DNA of 64,000 bases, from the NCBI GenBank assembly GCA_014649155.1, contig BMSM01000010.1:1-64000 (forward strand), given 5' to 3'. The translations under genes and the position numbers were made by a program. Origin of the DNA: Streptomyces griseoviridis (GTDB lineage: Bacteria > Actinomycetota > Actinomycetes > Streptomycetales > Streptomycetaceae). Under the pieces are notes generated by a model, which saw nothing but the letters and a program-made list of their open reading frames with translations, did no database searches and was not told the DNA's origin. Below, piece by piece: positions 7,513 to 15,895 of the stretch (position 1 is its first letter; each line of letters starts with the position of its first letter).

Positions 7513-9441
7513 ATGGGGCAACGGGATGTCCAGGAGAAGACGGTGCCGGGCCGGGGCGCGGTCGTGCTCGCACTGCGCCGCTACGTCCGCGAACTGCTCC
7601 GGCTGCGCCGGCTGGCCCTGCCCGCGCTGCTGCTGCCGGCCGTGGGCAACATCGGCATCCGGTACGTCGCACCGCTGCTGATCGCCAAACTGGCGGGGCG
7701 GGCCGCTGACGGCGACGGGCTCACCCTCGCCTCGGCCCTGCCGTACGTGCTGGGCTTCGGGGCGGTGCTGCTGCTCGCCGAGGCGGTGTGGCGCGTCGGG
7801 CAGCACTGCCTGAACCGCGTGGACGCCCTCGGGATGGAGCACCTGTACGTCATCGGCATGGACGAACTCTTCGCCCGGGACGCGGCGTTCTTCCACGACA
7901 ACTTCGCCGGTTCCCTCACCAAACGGGTGCTGAGCTTCGGCCGGCGCTTCGAGGACTTCGTCGACACCGTGACGTACCGGATCGTGGGCAGTCTCGTGCC
8001 CCTGGTCTTCGGCGCCGTGGTGCTGTGGCGCTACGAACCGCTGCTCGTCGTCGGCCTGCTGGGGATGATCGGGCTGACCGTGGCGGGCGCGACCCCGCTG
8101 ATCCGGCGCCGGCAGCGACTCGTCAACGACCGGGAGGCCGCCGTCGCCCGGGTCTCCGGCCATGTCGCGGACAGCCTGATGAACATGGAGACCATCCGGG
8201 CGTTCGCCGCCGAGCGGCGGGAGGCCGGCGAACACCGCCGCCGCGTGGCCGAATCGCGGCGCCTGACGCTGCGGTCGTGGGACTACGGCAACCTGCGCGT
8301 CGACACCCTCGTCGCCCCGATGTCCGTGCTCACCAACGTGCTCGGGCTGGTCGTCGCCCTCGCCTTCGGCGGCCCGGGGCTGGGGGTGGAGGGAATCGTG
8401 GTCGCCTTCACCTACTACTCCAACGCCACCCAGATCATGTTCGAGTTCAACCAGATCTACCGGCGGCTGGAGAGCTCCATGACCGAGGCCGCGCAGTTCA
8501 CGGAGCTGCTGCTGGACCCGCCCACCGTCCTCGACCCGGCGGAACCCGAACCACTCGCCCCGCAGGGCACCGGCGTCCGGTTCGAGGCGGTCACCTTCGC
8601 CCACGCGGGCGCCAAGCCGATCTTCCGGGGCCTCGACCTGGACGTACCCGGCGGCGCGCGGATCGGGCTGGTCGGCAGGTCAGGCGGCGGCAAGACCACC
8701 CTCACCCGCCTCCTGCTGCGGATGGCGGACCTCGACGCGGGACGCGTCCTCATCGGCGGCCAGGACATCAGCCGGCTGCGCCAGACCGACCTGCGCTCAC
8801 TGATCGCCTACGTGCCGCAGGACCCCGCCATGTTCCACCGCAGCCTGCGGGAGAACATCGTCTTCGCCCGGCCGGGCGCCACCGACGCGGAGATCCGTGC
8901 CGCGGCCGAGGCGGCACACGTCACCGAATTCGCCGAGCAGCTCCCCGACGGCTTCGACACCCTGGTGGGGGAGCGGGGCGTCAAGCTCTCGGGCGGACAG
9001 CGGCAGCGGGTCGCCCTCGCCCGCGCGTTGCTGCGGGACGCGCCGATCCTGCTGCTGGACGAGGCGACCAGCGCGCTCGACTCGGAGAGCGAACTGCTCG
9101 TGCAGGACGCGCTGTGGCGGCTGATGGAGGGCCGCACGGCCCTCGTGGTCGCCCACCGGCTGAGCACGGTCGCCGGCATGGACCGGCTCGTCGTCCTCGA
9201 CCACGGACGCGTCGTCGAGCAGGGCACCCACGCGGAACTGCTCGCCGCGGGCGGCGCCTACGCCAGGCTGTGGCGGCACCAGTCCGGTGGCTTCCTCGCG
9301 GAGGACGAGAGCGAGGACCAGGACCAGGACGAGGACGAGGACGTGAACGGGCAGGGGCGGGAGCGGGAGGGCGCCGGGCCCGCGGGGCCGTCCGTCCAGC
9401 CCGGTCCGCCCGAGGCGTCCGCCGCTTCCGACCGGCGGTGA
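7513..9441 (+). CDS. ABC transporter, fused permease and ATP-binding domains
   Basis: 642 residues from the ATG at 7513, which has GGAGGGGG just upstream. The N-terminal half is a six-helix exporter-type membrane domain (about residues 25-330). The C-terminal half is an ATPase with Walker A GRSGGGKTT at about 387, signature LSGGQRQR at about 492, Walker B ILLLDEATSALD at about 512 and the H-loop AHRLS. Such proteins work as homo- or heterodimers exporting lipids, peptides or drugs. The last ~50 residues are odd: an acidic run of Glu/Asp/Gln followed by a Gly/Pro-rich tail. No second exporter half lies beside it, which suggests a homodimer. Confidence 0.9.
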   Translation: MGQRDVQEKTVPGRGAVVLALRRYVRELLRLRRLALPALLLPAVGNIGIRYVAPLLIAKLAGRAADGDGLTLASALPYVLGFGAVLLLAEAVWRVGQHCLNRVDALGMEHLYVIGMDELFARDAAFFHDNFAGSLTKRVLSFGRRFEDFVDTVTYRIVGSLVPLVFGAVVLWRYEPLLVVGLLGMIGLTVAGATPLIRRRQRLVNDREAAVARVSGHVADSLMNMETIRAFAAERREAGEHRRRVAESRRLTLRSWDYGNLRVDTLVAPMSVLTNVLGLVVALAFGGPGLGVEGIVVAFTYYSNATQIMFEFNQIYRRLESSMTEAAQFTELLLDPPTVLDPAEPEPLAPQGTGVRFEAVTFAHAGAKPIFRGLDLDVPGGARIGLVGRSGGGKTTLTRLLLRMADLDAGRVLIGGQDISRLRQTDLRSLIAYVPQDPAMFHRSLRENIVFARPGATDAEIRAAAEAAHVTEFAEQLPDGFDTLVGERGVKLSGGQRQRVALARALLRDAPILLLDEATSALDSESELLVQDALWRLMEGRTALVVAHRLSTVAGMDRLVVLDHGRVVEQGTHAELLAAGGAYARLWRHQSGGFLAEDESEDQDQDEDEDVNGQGREREGAGPAGPSVQPGPPEASAASDRR

Positions 9442-9457
9442 ACCGGCCCGGCACCGG

Positions 9458-10441
9458 TCAAGTCCGGAACCGGCGCCGGTACTCCGTGGGGGTCGTTCCC
9501 AGCCGTCTGCGGAACGCCCGGACGAGCGTGTCGACGGTCCCGAACCCGCAGGTCCCGGCGATGTGCTCCAGCGTGTCGTCCGTGGTCTCCAGCCGCTGGC
9601 GGGCCCGCTCGACACGGACGGACTCGATGTAGGCGCCCGGCGTCATGCCCAGTTCGGCCTTGAAGATCCGGGTGAGCTGCCGCTCGCTGACGTGGGCGTG
9701 GGCCGCCACGTCGGCGACGGTGAGCGGCTCCCCGGCGCACCGCAGCACGTGGTGGCGCAGGTCCTCCACCCGCCGCGACCCGGAGACCGGTTCGAGCGGG
9801 ACGCTGAACTGGCTCTGCCCGCCCGGCCGCTTCAGGTACATCACGAGCTGCCGGGCCACGCGCAGCGCCACCGCCTCACCCAGGTCGTCGGCGACGAGCG
9901 CGAGGGACAGGTCGAGACAGGCGCTGATGCCCGCGCCGGTCCACACCGCGCCGTCCCGCACGAAGATCGGATCGGCGTCGACCTCGACCTCCGGATGCTC
10001 GGCGGCGAGCTGCCGCGCGGTCGACCAGTGGGTGGTGGCCCGTCTGCCGTCGAGCAGCCCGGCCGCGGCGAGGAGATGCGCGCCGACACACACCGAGGCG
10101 ACCCGGCGGGCACCGCCGGCGAGCGTGCGGACCCAGCTCACCACCGAGGGGTCGGTGACCGCGCGCACCCCCCGCTCGCGGTCGGCCTCCACCGCGCCGG
10201 GCACCAGCAGGGTGTCGATCCGCCCGGCCGCCGCCTCCTCGAAGGTCGTGTCGGGCAGCACCCGTACGCCCGCCGCGGTGGTGACCGGGTCCATGGTCGC
10301 CGCGGCCAGCACCACCCGGTAGTCCGCCGCCTCGCCGACCTCCCGCCTCACCAGCGAGAACACCTCGGGCGGCCCGGTGATGTCGAGCAGGTCGACACCC
10401 TCGAAGACCACGATCACGACGAGACGTCCGAGGGCACTCAC
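9458..10441 (-). CDS. GlxA family transcriptional regulator (PfpI-like domain plus AraC HTH)
   Basis: 327 residues from a GTG at 10441 (VSALGRLVVIVVFEG). The N-terminal DJ-1/PfpI-type amidotransferase-like domain (residues ~1-190) has the nucleophile-elbow region SVCVGAHLLAAAGLLDG. The C-terminal AraC double helix-turn-helix (residues ~220-325) includes VADVAAHAHVSERQLTRIF and GFGTVDTLVRAFRRR. Regulators of this layout respond to amine or amide metabolites. It is divergent from an isochorismatase-type hydrolase, its likely target, and the shared 186-bp region carries a tandem 15-bp repeat. The long open reading beyond 10441 is antisense to that hydrolase and was rejected. Confidence 0.88.
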   Translation of the reverse strand: MSALGRLVVIVVFEGVDLLDITGPPEVFSLVRREVGEAADYRVVLAAATMDPVTTAAGVRVLPDTTFEEAAAGRIDTLLVPGAVEADRERGVRAVTDPSVVSWVRTLAGGARRVASVCVGAHLLAAAGLLDGRRATTHWSTARQLAAEHPEVEVDADPIFVRDGAVWTGAGISACLDLSLALVADDLGEAVALRVARQLVMYLKRPGGQSQFSVPLEPVSGSRRVEDLRHHVLRCAGEPLTVADVAAHAHVSERQLTRIFKAELGMTPGAYIESVRVERARQRLETTDDTLEHIAGTCGFGTVDTLVRAFRRRLGTTPTEYRRRFRT

Positions 10442-10465
10442 GAGTACTCCGTCCGGTCGGTCACG

Positions 10466-10495
10466 GCGATGTCTGGATCTGCGATGTCTGGATCT
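10466..10495. repeat. tandem 15-bp repeat, candidate regulator site
   Basis: GCGATGTCTGGATCT occurs twice head to tail (10466-10480 and 10481-10495) in the divergent region between the GlxA-type regulator and the hydrolase gene, 25 bp upstream of the regulator start. AraC-family proteins commonly bind direct repeats. Binding is inferred only. Confidence 0.5.
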
Positions 10496-10627
10496 GCAGG
10501 TTAGACGACATTGCCGACACCGTGCTGCCGGCCCTAGCGTCTTCCCATGGCCACCGCGCCGCCCGGCACGCACCGGCGGCGGCAGCGGCCGGCACCTCAC
10601 ACCCACCCACTCCGAGGGGATCTCCCT

Positions 10628-11218
10628 GTGCCCACGACGACTCTGCGCGCACTCAACGGCCTCGACGACACCCCCGCCTCCCTGGCCGGCTCCACCCTCG
10701 TCCTCGTCGACTACCAGAACACCTACGTCGGCGGCGTGATGGAGCTGGACGGCTGGCGGGAGGCGCTCGACTCCGCCGCCGACCTGCTGGCACGGGCCCG
10801 CGCGGCCGGCACCACCGTGATCCACGTCGTGAACGACGGCGGCCCGGACACCCCCTACGACATCCGGGCCGAGATCGGCGCCGTTCACCCGAGCGTGGCG
10901 CCCGCCGAGGGCGAGCCGGTCGTCGTCAAGACCACCCCCGACGCCTTCGCCGGCACCGACCTGGCGGCGCACGTCGACGCCGCCGGCCACCAGGACGTCA
11001 TCGTCATCGGGTTCATGACGCACATGTGCGTGCTGGCCACCACCATGGGCGCGTTCCGGCGGGGCAACCGCCCCACCGTGGTCGCCGACGCCTGCGCGAC
11101 CCGCCCGCTCAGCGCGGCGGGCACCGACCTGACCGCCGCGCAGATCCACCACGGCGCCCTCGCCACCATCGGTGACCTGTACGGCGTCGTCGTCCCCTCC
11201 GGGAAGTCCCTCACCTGA
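10628..11218 (+). CDS. cysteine hydrolase, isochorismatase family
   Basis: 196 residues from a GTG at 10628 with GAGGGGA 7 bp upstream. The catalytic triad of the family is visible: Asp in VLVDYQN (about residue 29), Lys in VVKTTPDAF and Cys in GFMTHMCVLATT. The cis-peptide GF-M-TH motif precedes the Cys. Family members hydrolyse isochorismate, nicotinamide or various amides and ureides. The divergent GlxA-type regulator makes an amide or amine substrate likely, but it is not defined by the sequence. It is cytoplasmic. Confidence 0.87.
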   Translation: MPTTTLRALNGLDDTPASLAGSTLVLVDYQNTYVGGVMELDGWREALDSAADLLARARAAGTTVIHVVNDGGPDTPYDIRAEIGAVHPSVAPAEGEPVVVKTTPDAFAGTDLAAHVDAAGHQDVIVIGFMTHMCVLATTMGAFRRGNRPTVVADACATRPLSAAGTDLTAAQIHHGALATIGDLYGVVVPSGKSLT

Positions 11219-11296
11219 ACCGATGAGCCGAACCGATCACCGGACCACACCACACGCCGAGGCGTGACGTGCGGTGACCGGGTTACCTGTCGGGGC

Positions 11297-12679
11297 ATGG
11301 CAAGAGAAGCGAAACCGCTGTCGGCGGACACCGAGGGCCCGGCGCTCAAGCGCACCCTGACCACCCCCCTGCTCTACTTCTTCATCCTGGGCGACGTCCT
11401 CGGCGCGGGCGTGTACGTCCTGGTGGGGCAGGTGGCCGCCGACAGCGGGGGAGCGGTGTGGGCGCCGCTGGCCGTCGCGCTGCTGCTCGCCCTGCTGACC
11501 GCGTCGTCCTACGCGGAACTCGCCACGAAGTACCCCCGCGCGGGCGGCGCCTCCCACTACGTCACCCGCGCGTTCGGGCCCTTCGCCGGATTCGTCGCGG
11601 GGTTCTGCATGCTCGCCGCCGGCATCGTCTCCGTGGCCGCGCTCGCCCGGGGCTTCGGCGGCGACTACCTGTCCGCCTTCGTCACCCTGCCCGTGGGCCT
11701 CGTCGCCGTGGCGTTCCTCGCCCTGCTCGCACTGGTCAACGCGCGCGGCGTGAAGGAGTCGACCCGCGCCAACGTCGTCGCCACGGTGATCGAGGTGGGC
11801 GGCCTGCTCGTCATCGTCGTCCTGGGCGGCTGGCTGCTGCTGCGCGGCGACGGCGACCTCGGACGGCTGGGCCGGCTCGGCACCCCGGAGAAGGGAGCCG
11901 CCGCGGCCCTGCTCAGCGGGGCGGTCCTGGCGTACTACTCGTTCGTCGGGTTCGAGACCTCGGTGAACGTCGCCGAGGAGACCCGCGACCCCCGGCGCTC
12001 CTACCCGCGCGCCCTCTTCGGCGCGCTGGCGACCGCCGGGGCCGTGTACGTCCTGGTGGGCATCGCCGCGTCGGCCGCCGTGCCCACCGCCCGGCTGGCC
12101 GGGTCCAGCGGACCGCTGCTGGAGGTCGTCCGGGAGGCCGGCGGGGTGCCGCCCCGCCTGTTCAGCGCCATCGCGCTGGTCGCCGTCGCCAACGGCGCGC
12201 TGCTCACCGGCATCATGTCGTCCCGCCTCGCCTACGGCATGGCCCGGGACGGACTGCTGCCCCGCTTCCTCACCAAGGTGCTGCCCGGCCGCCGTACGCC
12301 GTGGGCGGCGATCGCGGTCACCACCGCCCTGGCGATGGCGCTGGCCCTCACCGGAAGCGTCGCCACCCTGGCCTCCACCCTGGTCCTCTTGCTCCTCGTC
12401 GTCTTCCTCCTGGTCAACATCGCCGTGCTCGTGCTGCGCCGCGACCCCGGGGACGCCGGCCACTTCCGGACCCCGACCGTCCTCCCGGTGCTGGGCGCGG
12501 TGTCCTGCGTGGTGCTCGCCACGCAGGTGGAGGGCGACGTCTGGCTGCGCGGCCTGCTGGTCCTGGCGACCGGCGTGGTGCTGGCCGCCCTCGTCGCCGT
12601 CCGCCGCTCCCGCCGCCCCGCGCGGAGCCCCGACGCCGCTGCCGCCAACGGGACCGACGAGCCGGCGTCCCGTCCCTGA
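11297..12679 (+). CDS. APC family amino acid permease
   Basis: 460 residues with about twelve hydrophobic segments. The first helix carries the APC substrate-binding loop (FFILGDVLGAGVYVLVGQVA), and the conserved FVGFETSVNVAEETRDPRRSYPRAL lies around residue 215. These transporters take up amino acids or polyamines by H+ symport or exchange. The ATG at 11297 was preferred over a GTG at 11264. Neither has a strong ribosome-binding site. The C-terminus is a short Arg/Ala-rich cytoplasmic tail. It follows the hydrolase by 78 bp on the same strand, but a functional link is not evident. Confidence 0.88.
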   Translation: MAREAKPLSADTEGPALKRTLTTPLLYFFILGDVLGAGVYVLVGQVAADSGGAVWAPLAVALLLALLTASSYAELATKYPRAGGASHYVTRAFGPFAGFVAGFCMLAAGIVSVAALARGFGGDYLSAFVTLPVGLVAVAFLALLALVNARGVKESTRANVVATVIEVGGLLVIVVLGGWLLLRGDGDLGRLGRLGTPEKGAAAALLSGAVLAYYSFVGFETSVNVAEETRDPRRSYPRALFGALATAGAVYVLVGIAASAAVPTARLAGSSGPLLEVVREAGGVPPRLFSAIALVAVANGALLTGIMSSRLAYGMARDGLLPRFLTKVLPGRRTPWAAIAVTTALAMALALTGSVATLASTLVLLLLVVFLLVNIAVLVLRRDPGDAGHFRTPTVLPVLGAVSCVVLATQVEGDVWLRGLLVLATGVVLAALVAVRRSRRPARSPDAAAANGTDEPASRP

Positions 12680-12705
12680 ACCCGTCCCCGCCGCTCTGGA
12701 CACCG

Positions 12706-12966
12706 TCAGAGCGTGTGCTCCCTGATCCGGGCGAGCAGCGCGCGGAACTGCTCGCGCTCGCCGGCGTCCAGGGCGGCGGTCGCCTCCGCGAGCGCCAGCC
12801 GGTCGACCTCCTCCGCCTCCCGGTGACGGCGCACGCCCGCCGCGGTGAGCCGGAGCAGGAAGGCCCGCCGGTCACGCGGATGGCGGAGCCGCTCCACCAG
12901 CCCGTCGGGCCGCAACCGGTACGTCGTGTCGTACAGCTCGGCGATCAGGATGTCGCCGCTGCCCCG
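12706..12966 (-). pseudogene. MarR family regulator, C-terminal remnant
   Basis: The last ~75 codons read as the wing and dimer helix of a MarR regulator (DGLVERLRHPRDRRAFLLRL, then a helical C-terminus ending REHTL). Upstream in the frame (to 13146) the sequence stops resembling the family: the N-terminal dimer helix and first half of the helix-turn-helix are missing. I read this as a 5'-truncated gene, cut at about 12960, rather than a functional short protein. Confidence 0.6.
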
Positions 12967-13023
12967 TACCGCCGCCCTGTCCCGCCGCCCGTCTCCCGTG
13001 CTCCGTCGCCGAGGAGACCACTG

Positions 13024-13230
13024 ATGACGCGCATTGCCCGCGGCTGCCGGCGCGCGGTGGACAAGGGGGAGGAGCGGCTGACCGTGGACCCGATGGACAC
13101 CGTCAGAAACGACGCGGCGGCCGAGAGAGGACACCTCGAACTCCAAGCGGCCCTCGCGGCCGGCACGCTTACCACCGAACCCCGCCGCATGAAGAAGCCT
13201 CGGCCATGTCGCGCTCCCCGCCTTCTCTGA
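13024..13230 (+). CDS. small ORF of unknown function
   Basis: 68 codons beginning MTRIARGCRRAVDKGEER. The ATG has a good ribosome-binding site (GAGGAG at 13011-13016). I recognise no family. The region lies at the cut end of the MarR remnant, so it may be scrambled flank sequence rather than a gene. The composition is charged, with no membrane segment. Low confidence. Confidence 0.25.
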   Translation: MTRIARGCRRAVDKGEERLTVDPMDTVRNDAAAERGHLELQAALAAGTLTTEPRRMKKPRPCRAPRLL

Positions 13231-13253
13231 TGGGTCTGCGTCGGGAAATGCGC

Positions 13254-14165
13254 CTAGGTGGCGGGACCTGAGCTGCTGGTTGTCGATGGTTCGGTAGCCG
13301 AGTCGGCTTCCTGGGTGGCAGCCAGTGAGGCGAGGAGGCGGAGGCCCTCTTCGGACGGGGAGCCGGGTTCGGCGGTGTAGATGGTGAGGGTGAGGCCGGG
13401 TTCGGCGGCCATTTCCAGGCCCTCGAAGGCGAGGGTGAGGTCGCCGACGGCCCGGTGCCGGAAGCGCTTGGTGCCGGTGCCGTGGTGGCGGACGTTGTAG
13501 GAGCCCCAGCGGGTGCGGAACTCGTCGCTGCGGGTGGACAGCTCACCGACGAGGTCGTGCAGGTCCTTGTCGTGGGGGTTGCGTCCGGCCTCGGTGCGCA
13601 GGATGGCGACGGCGACGTCGGCGAAGAGGTCCCAGTCGGGGTAGAAGCGGCGGGACGCGGGGTCCAGGAAGTTGAAGCGGGCCAGGTTCACCTGGTTGCC
13701 GGGGGTGGCGTAGACGTCGGTGTAGAAGGCGCGGGCGAGTGGGTTCGCGGCCAGGATGTCCATGCGGCCGTTGCGGACGAACGCGGGCCCGGCGGTGATC
13801 GCGTCGAGGGTCCACTGGAGGCTGCGGTGCGGTTTCCAGTGGTCCTTGCTGCGCCGGCGGCGGGGCCGGGTGAGGGCGTCGGTTCCGTCCGCGGCCTGGG
13901 CGAGGTTCAGCAGGTGGGCGCGTTCGGCGTCGTCGAGCCGGAGGGCGCGGGCCAGGGCTTCGAGCACGGCCGGGGAGACACCGGCGAGGTTGCCGCGTTC
14001 GAGTTTGGCGTAGTACTCGACGCTCATGTCGGCCAGGGCCGCGACCTCGCTGCGGCGCAGGCCCGGCACGCGGCGCCGGGCACCGGCGGGCAGCCCGGCC
14101 AGCTCGGGGGTGATCTTTGCGCGCCGCGAGGTGAGGAACTCGCGGACCTCTTCATGGTTGTCCAC
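13254..14165 (-). CDS. helix-turn-helix (XRE) regulator with MmyB-like ligand domain
   Basis: 303 residues from a GTG at 14165 (VDNHEEVREFLTSRRAKI). An XRE helix-turn-helix (residues ~15-80, with RRSEVAALADMSVEYYAKLERG) is followed by the MmyB-like C-terminal domain (about 110-280, with ILAANPLARAFYTD and FLDPASRRFYPDW), which in a structurally known member binds a fatty acid. Such regulators often sit divergent to short-chain dehydrogenases or alcohol dehydrogenases and repress them. Here it is divergent from a cupin, alcohol dehydrogenase and SDR block. A near-palindrome lies in the 160-bp intergenic region. Confidence 0.88.
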   Translation of the reverse strand: MDNHEEVREFLTSRRAKITPELAGLPAGARRRVPGLRRSEVAALADMSVEYYAKLERGNLAGVSPAVLEALARALRLDDAERAHLLNLAQAADGTDALTRPRRRRSKDHWKPHRSLQWTLDAITAGPAFVRNGRMDILAANPLARAFYTDVYATPGNQVNLARFNFLDPASRRFYPDWDLFADVAVAILRTEAGRNPHDKDLHDLVGELSTRSDEFRTRWGSYNVRHHGTGTKRFRHRAVGDLTLAFEGLEMAAEPGLTLTIYTAEPGSPSEEGLRLLASLAATQEADSATEPSTTSSSGPAT

Positions 14166-14198
14166 ACTTTCGACGGTACGGCCCGCACGCGGCCACAG

Positions 14199-14219
14199 GG
14201 ATGTACTGCCGGTACACCC
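14199..14219. promoter_or_regulatory. palindrome in the regulator/cupin intergenic region
   Basis: GGATGTAC (14199-14206) and GTACACCC (14212-14219) form an inverted repeat matching at 7 of 8 positions with a 5-bp spacer, between the divergent XRE regulator and the cupin gene. It is a plausible operator for the XRE protein. Confidence 0.4.
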
Positions 14220-14325
14220 TTCACTGGTGACTCGCTCCGCGCGCGAAGAGGCGGTTACCTGGATCTGCGCGGCGATCCCGACTCCGCCGCTCCTCACTCC
14301 CCGTACCGGAATCAGGAAGACGCTC

Positions 14326-14739
14326 GTGGAACACCTCACCGAAACCCCCACGGCCAAGGCCCCGGCCGGTCGCTTCACCGGCGACGTGTACCTGAACATG
14401 ATCGCGACCCCGTCCGAGGCGGCACGCCTGGCGTCCGCGCTCGTGCGCTTCACGCCGGGCGCTCGTACCAACTGGCACTCCCACGCACACGGCCAGACCC
14501 TCTTCGTCACCGACGGTGTCGGGCTTGTCGGCACCCGCGACGGCCGGGTGGTCCGCGTCGGCGCCGGGGAGGTCGTCCAGTGCCCGGCGGGCGAGGAGCA
14601 CTGGCACGGCGCCACCGGAACGACCCTGATGGCGCATGTCGCGATGGTGGTCGGGGACGGCGAGGGGGACGGCACCACGTGGCTGGAGCCGGTCACGGAC
14701 GAGCAGTACGCCGCCGCCCACAGCGCCGTCGGCCGCTGA
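14326..14739 (+). CDS. cupin domain protein
   Basis: 137 residues from a GTG at 14326 (VEHLTETPTAKAP) with AGGAAGA just upstream. A single beta-barrel cupin with metal-ligand motif TNWHSHAHGQTLFVTDG and the second motif HWHGA. This short form is related to the manganese cupins annotated as (R)-mandelonitrile lyase or carboxymuconolactone decarboxylase-associated cupins in Streptomyces. It is the first gene after the divergent XRE regulator and probably starts an operon with the alcohol dehydrogenase and SDR genes. Confidence 0.8.
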   Translation: MEHLTETPTAKAPAGRFTGDVYLNMIATPSEAARLASALVRFTPGARTNWHSHAHGQTLFVTDGVGLVGTRDGRVVRVGAGEVVQCPAGEEHWHGATGTTLMAHVAMVVGDGEGDGTTWLEPVTDEQYAAAHSAVGR

Positions 14740-14816
14740 CAGCCCGACCCCACTGAGCAACCGGTCGACAAGGACCGGCAGCAGATCTCGGCACCACCAG
14801 AAAGGCACCGACCACC

Positions 14817-15833
14817 ATGCGCGGAGCAGTGATCCACGCCCCCGGCGACATCCGCTTCGAGACCCTGGACGACCCGAAGATCCTCAAGCCCACCGACGCG
14901 ATCATCCGCACCGCGGTCACCTGCGTGTGCGGCTCGGACCTGTGGCCCTACCGCGGCGCGGAGCCGACCGACGCGGCGCATCCGATGGGCCACGAGTACG
15001 TCGGCTTCGTCGAGGAGGTCGGGTCCGAGGTGACCTCGGTCAAGCCGGGCCAGTTCGTCGTCGGCTCGTTCGCCACCTCGGACAACACCTGTGCGAACTG
15101 CCGCAACGGCTTCCAGTCCAGCTGCCTGAACCGCGAGTTCATGTCCACCTGCCAGGCCGACCACGTCCGCATCCCCAACGCCCAGGGCACCCTCGTCGCC
15201 ACCGACGACATCCCCGATGAGCGGTTCTGGCCGGGGCTGCTGGCCGTATCCGACGTGCTGGGCACCGGCTGGTGGGCCGCCGAGGCGGCCCAGGTCAAGC
15301 CCGGCTCGACCGCCGTGGTCGTCGGGGACGGTGCGGTCGGACTGTGCGCGGTGATCGCGGCGAAGGAGCTGGGCGCGGAGCGCATCATCGCCATGTCGCG
15401 GCACGAGTCCCGCCGGAAGCTCGCCCTGGAGTTCGGGGCCACCGACATCGTCGCCGAGCGCGGCGACGAGGGAGTGGCCCGGATCAAGGACCTGACCGGC
15501 GGGATCGGCGCCGACAGCGTGCTGGAGTGCGTGGGCACCGCCGAGTCCATGCGGCAGGCCCTGCACTCGGCGCGGCCCGGTGGCAACGTCGGCTTCGTCG
15601 GCGTCCCGCACGAGGTGGCCATCGACGGGCAGGAGCTGTTCTTCTCCCAGGCCGGCCTGCATGGGGGGCCCGCTCCTGTGCGCCGTTACCTGCCCGACCT
15701 GATCGACCTGGTCCTGTCGGGCCGGATCGACCCGGGCAAGGTCTTCGACCTCACCCTGCCCCTGGACCAGGTCGCCGAGGGCTACCAGGCGATGGACGAG
15801 CGCCGCGCCATCAAGGCCCTCCTCAGGCCCTGA
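14817..15833 (+). CDS. zinc-dependent alcohol dehydrogenase
   Basis: 338 residues, a medium-chain dehydrogenase. Catalytic-zinc residues are seen in TCVCGSDLWPYRG (Cys) and MGHEYVGFVEEVG (His-Glu). Structural-zinc cysteines lie in the NTCANCRNGFQSSCLNRE segment. The cofactor fold is VVVGDGAVGLCAVIAAKELGA. It oxidises an alcohol or reduces an aldehyde with NAD(P). Its place between a cupin and SDRs, under a shared divergent XRE regulator, suggests detoxification of small carbonyl compounds. The enzyme appears complete. Confidence 0.88.
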   Translation: MRGAVIHAPGDIRFETLDDPKILKPTDAIIRTAVTCVCGSDLWPYRGAEPTDAAHPMGHEYVGFVEEVGSEVTSVKPGQFVVGSFATSDNTCANCRNGFQSSCLNREFMSTCQADHVRIPNAQGTLVATDDIPDERFWPGLLAVSDVLGTGWWAAEAAQVKPGSTAVVVGDGAVGLCAVIAAKELGAERIIAMSRHESRRKLALEFGATDIVAERGDEGVARIKDLTGGIGADSVLECVGTAESMRQALHSARPGGNVGFVGVPHEVAIDGQELFFSQAGLHGGPAPVRRYLPDLIDLVLSGRIDPGKVFDLTLPLDQVAEGYQAMDERRAIKALLRP

Positions 15834-15895
15834 CCGCTCCCGGGCCGGGCACGACTGCCGCCCGGCCCCCGAGACACCCCCGCGAAGGACTCACC

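Noticed and set aside
5287..8604. 1105-codon open frame on the minus strand
   Set aside because: It runs antisense through the IclR, TetR, hypothetical and ABC genes. High GC at third positions leaves such frames open, and its peptide is Gly/Arg/Gln-rich without motifs.
10442..11152. N-terminal extension of the GlxA-type regulator
   Set aside because: It is antisense to the isochorismatase-like gene; the regulator domain begins right at the GTG at 10441.
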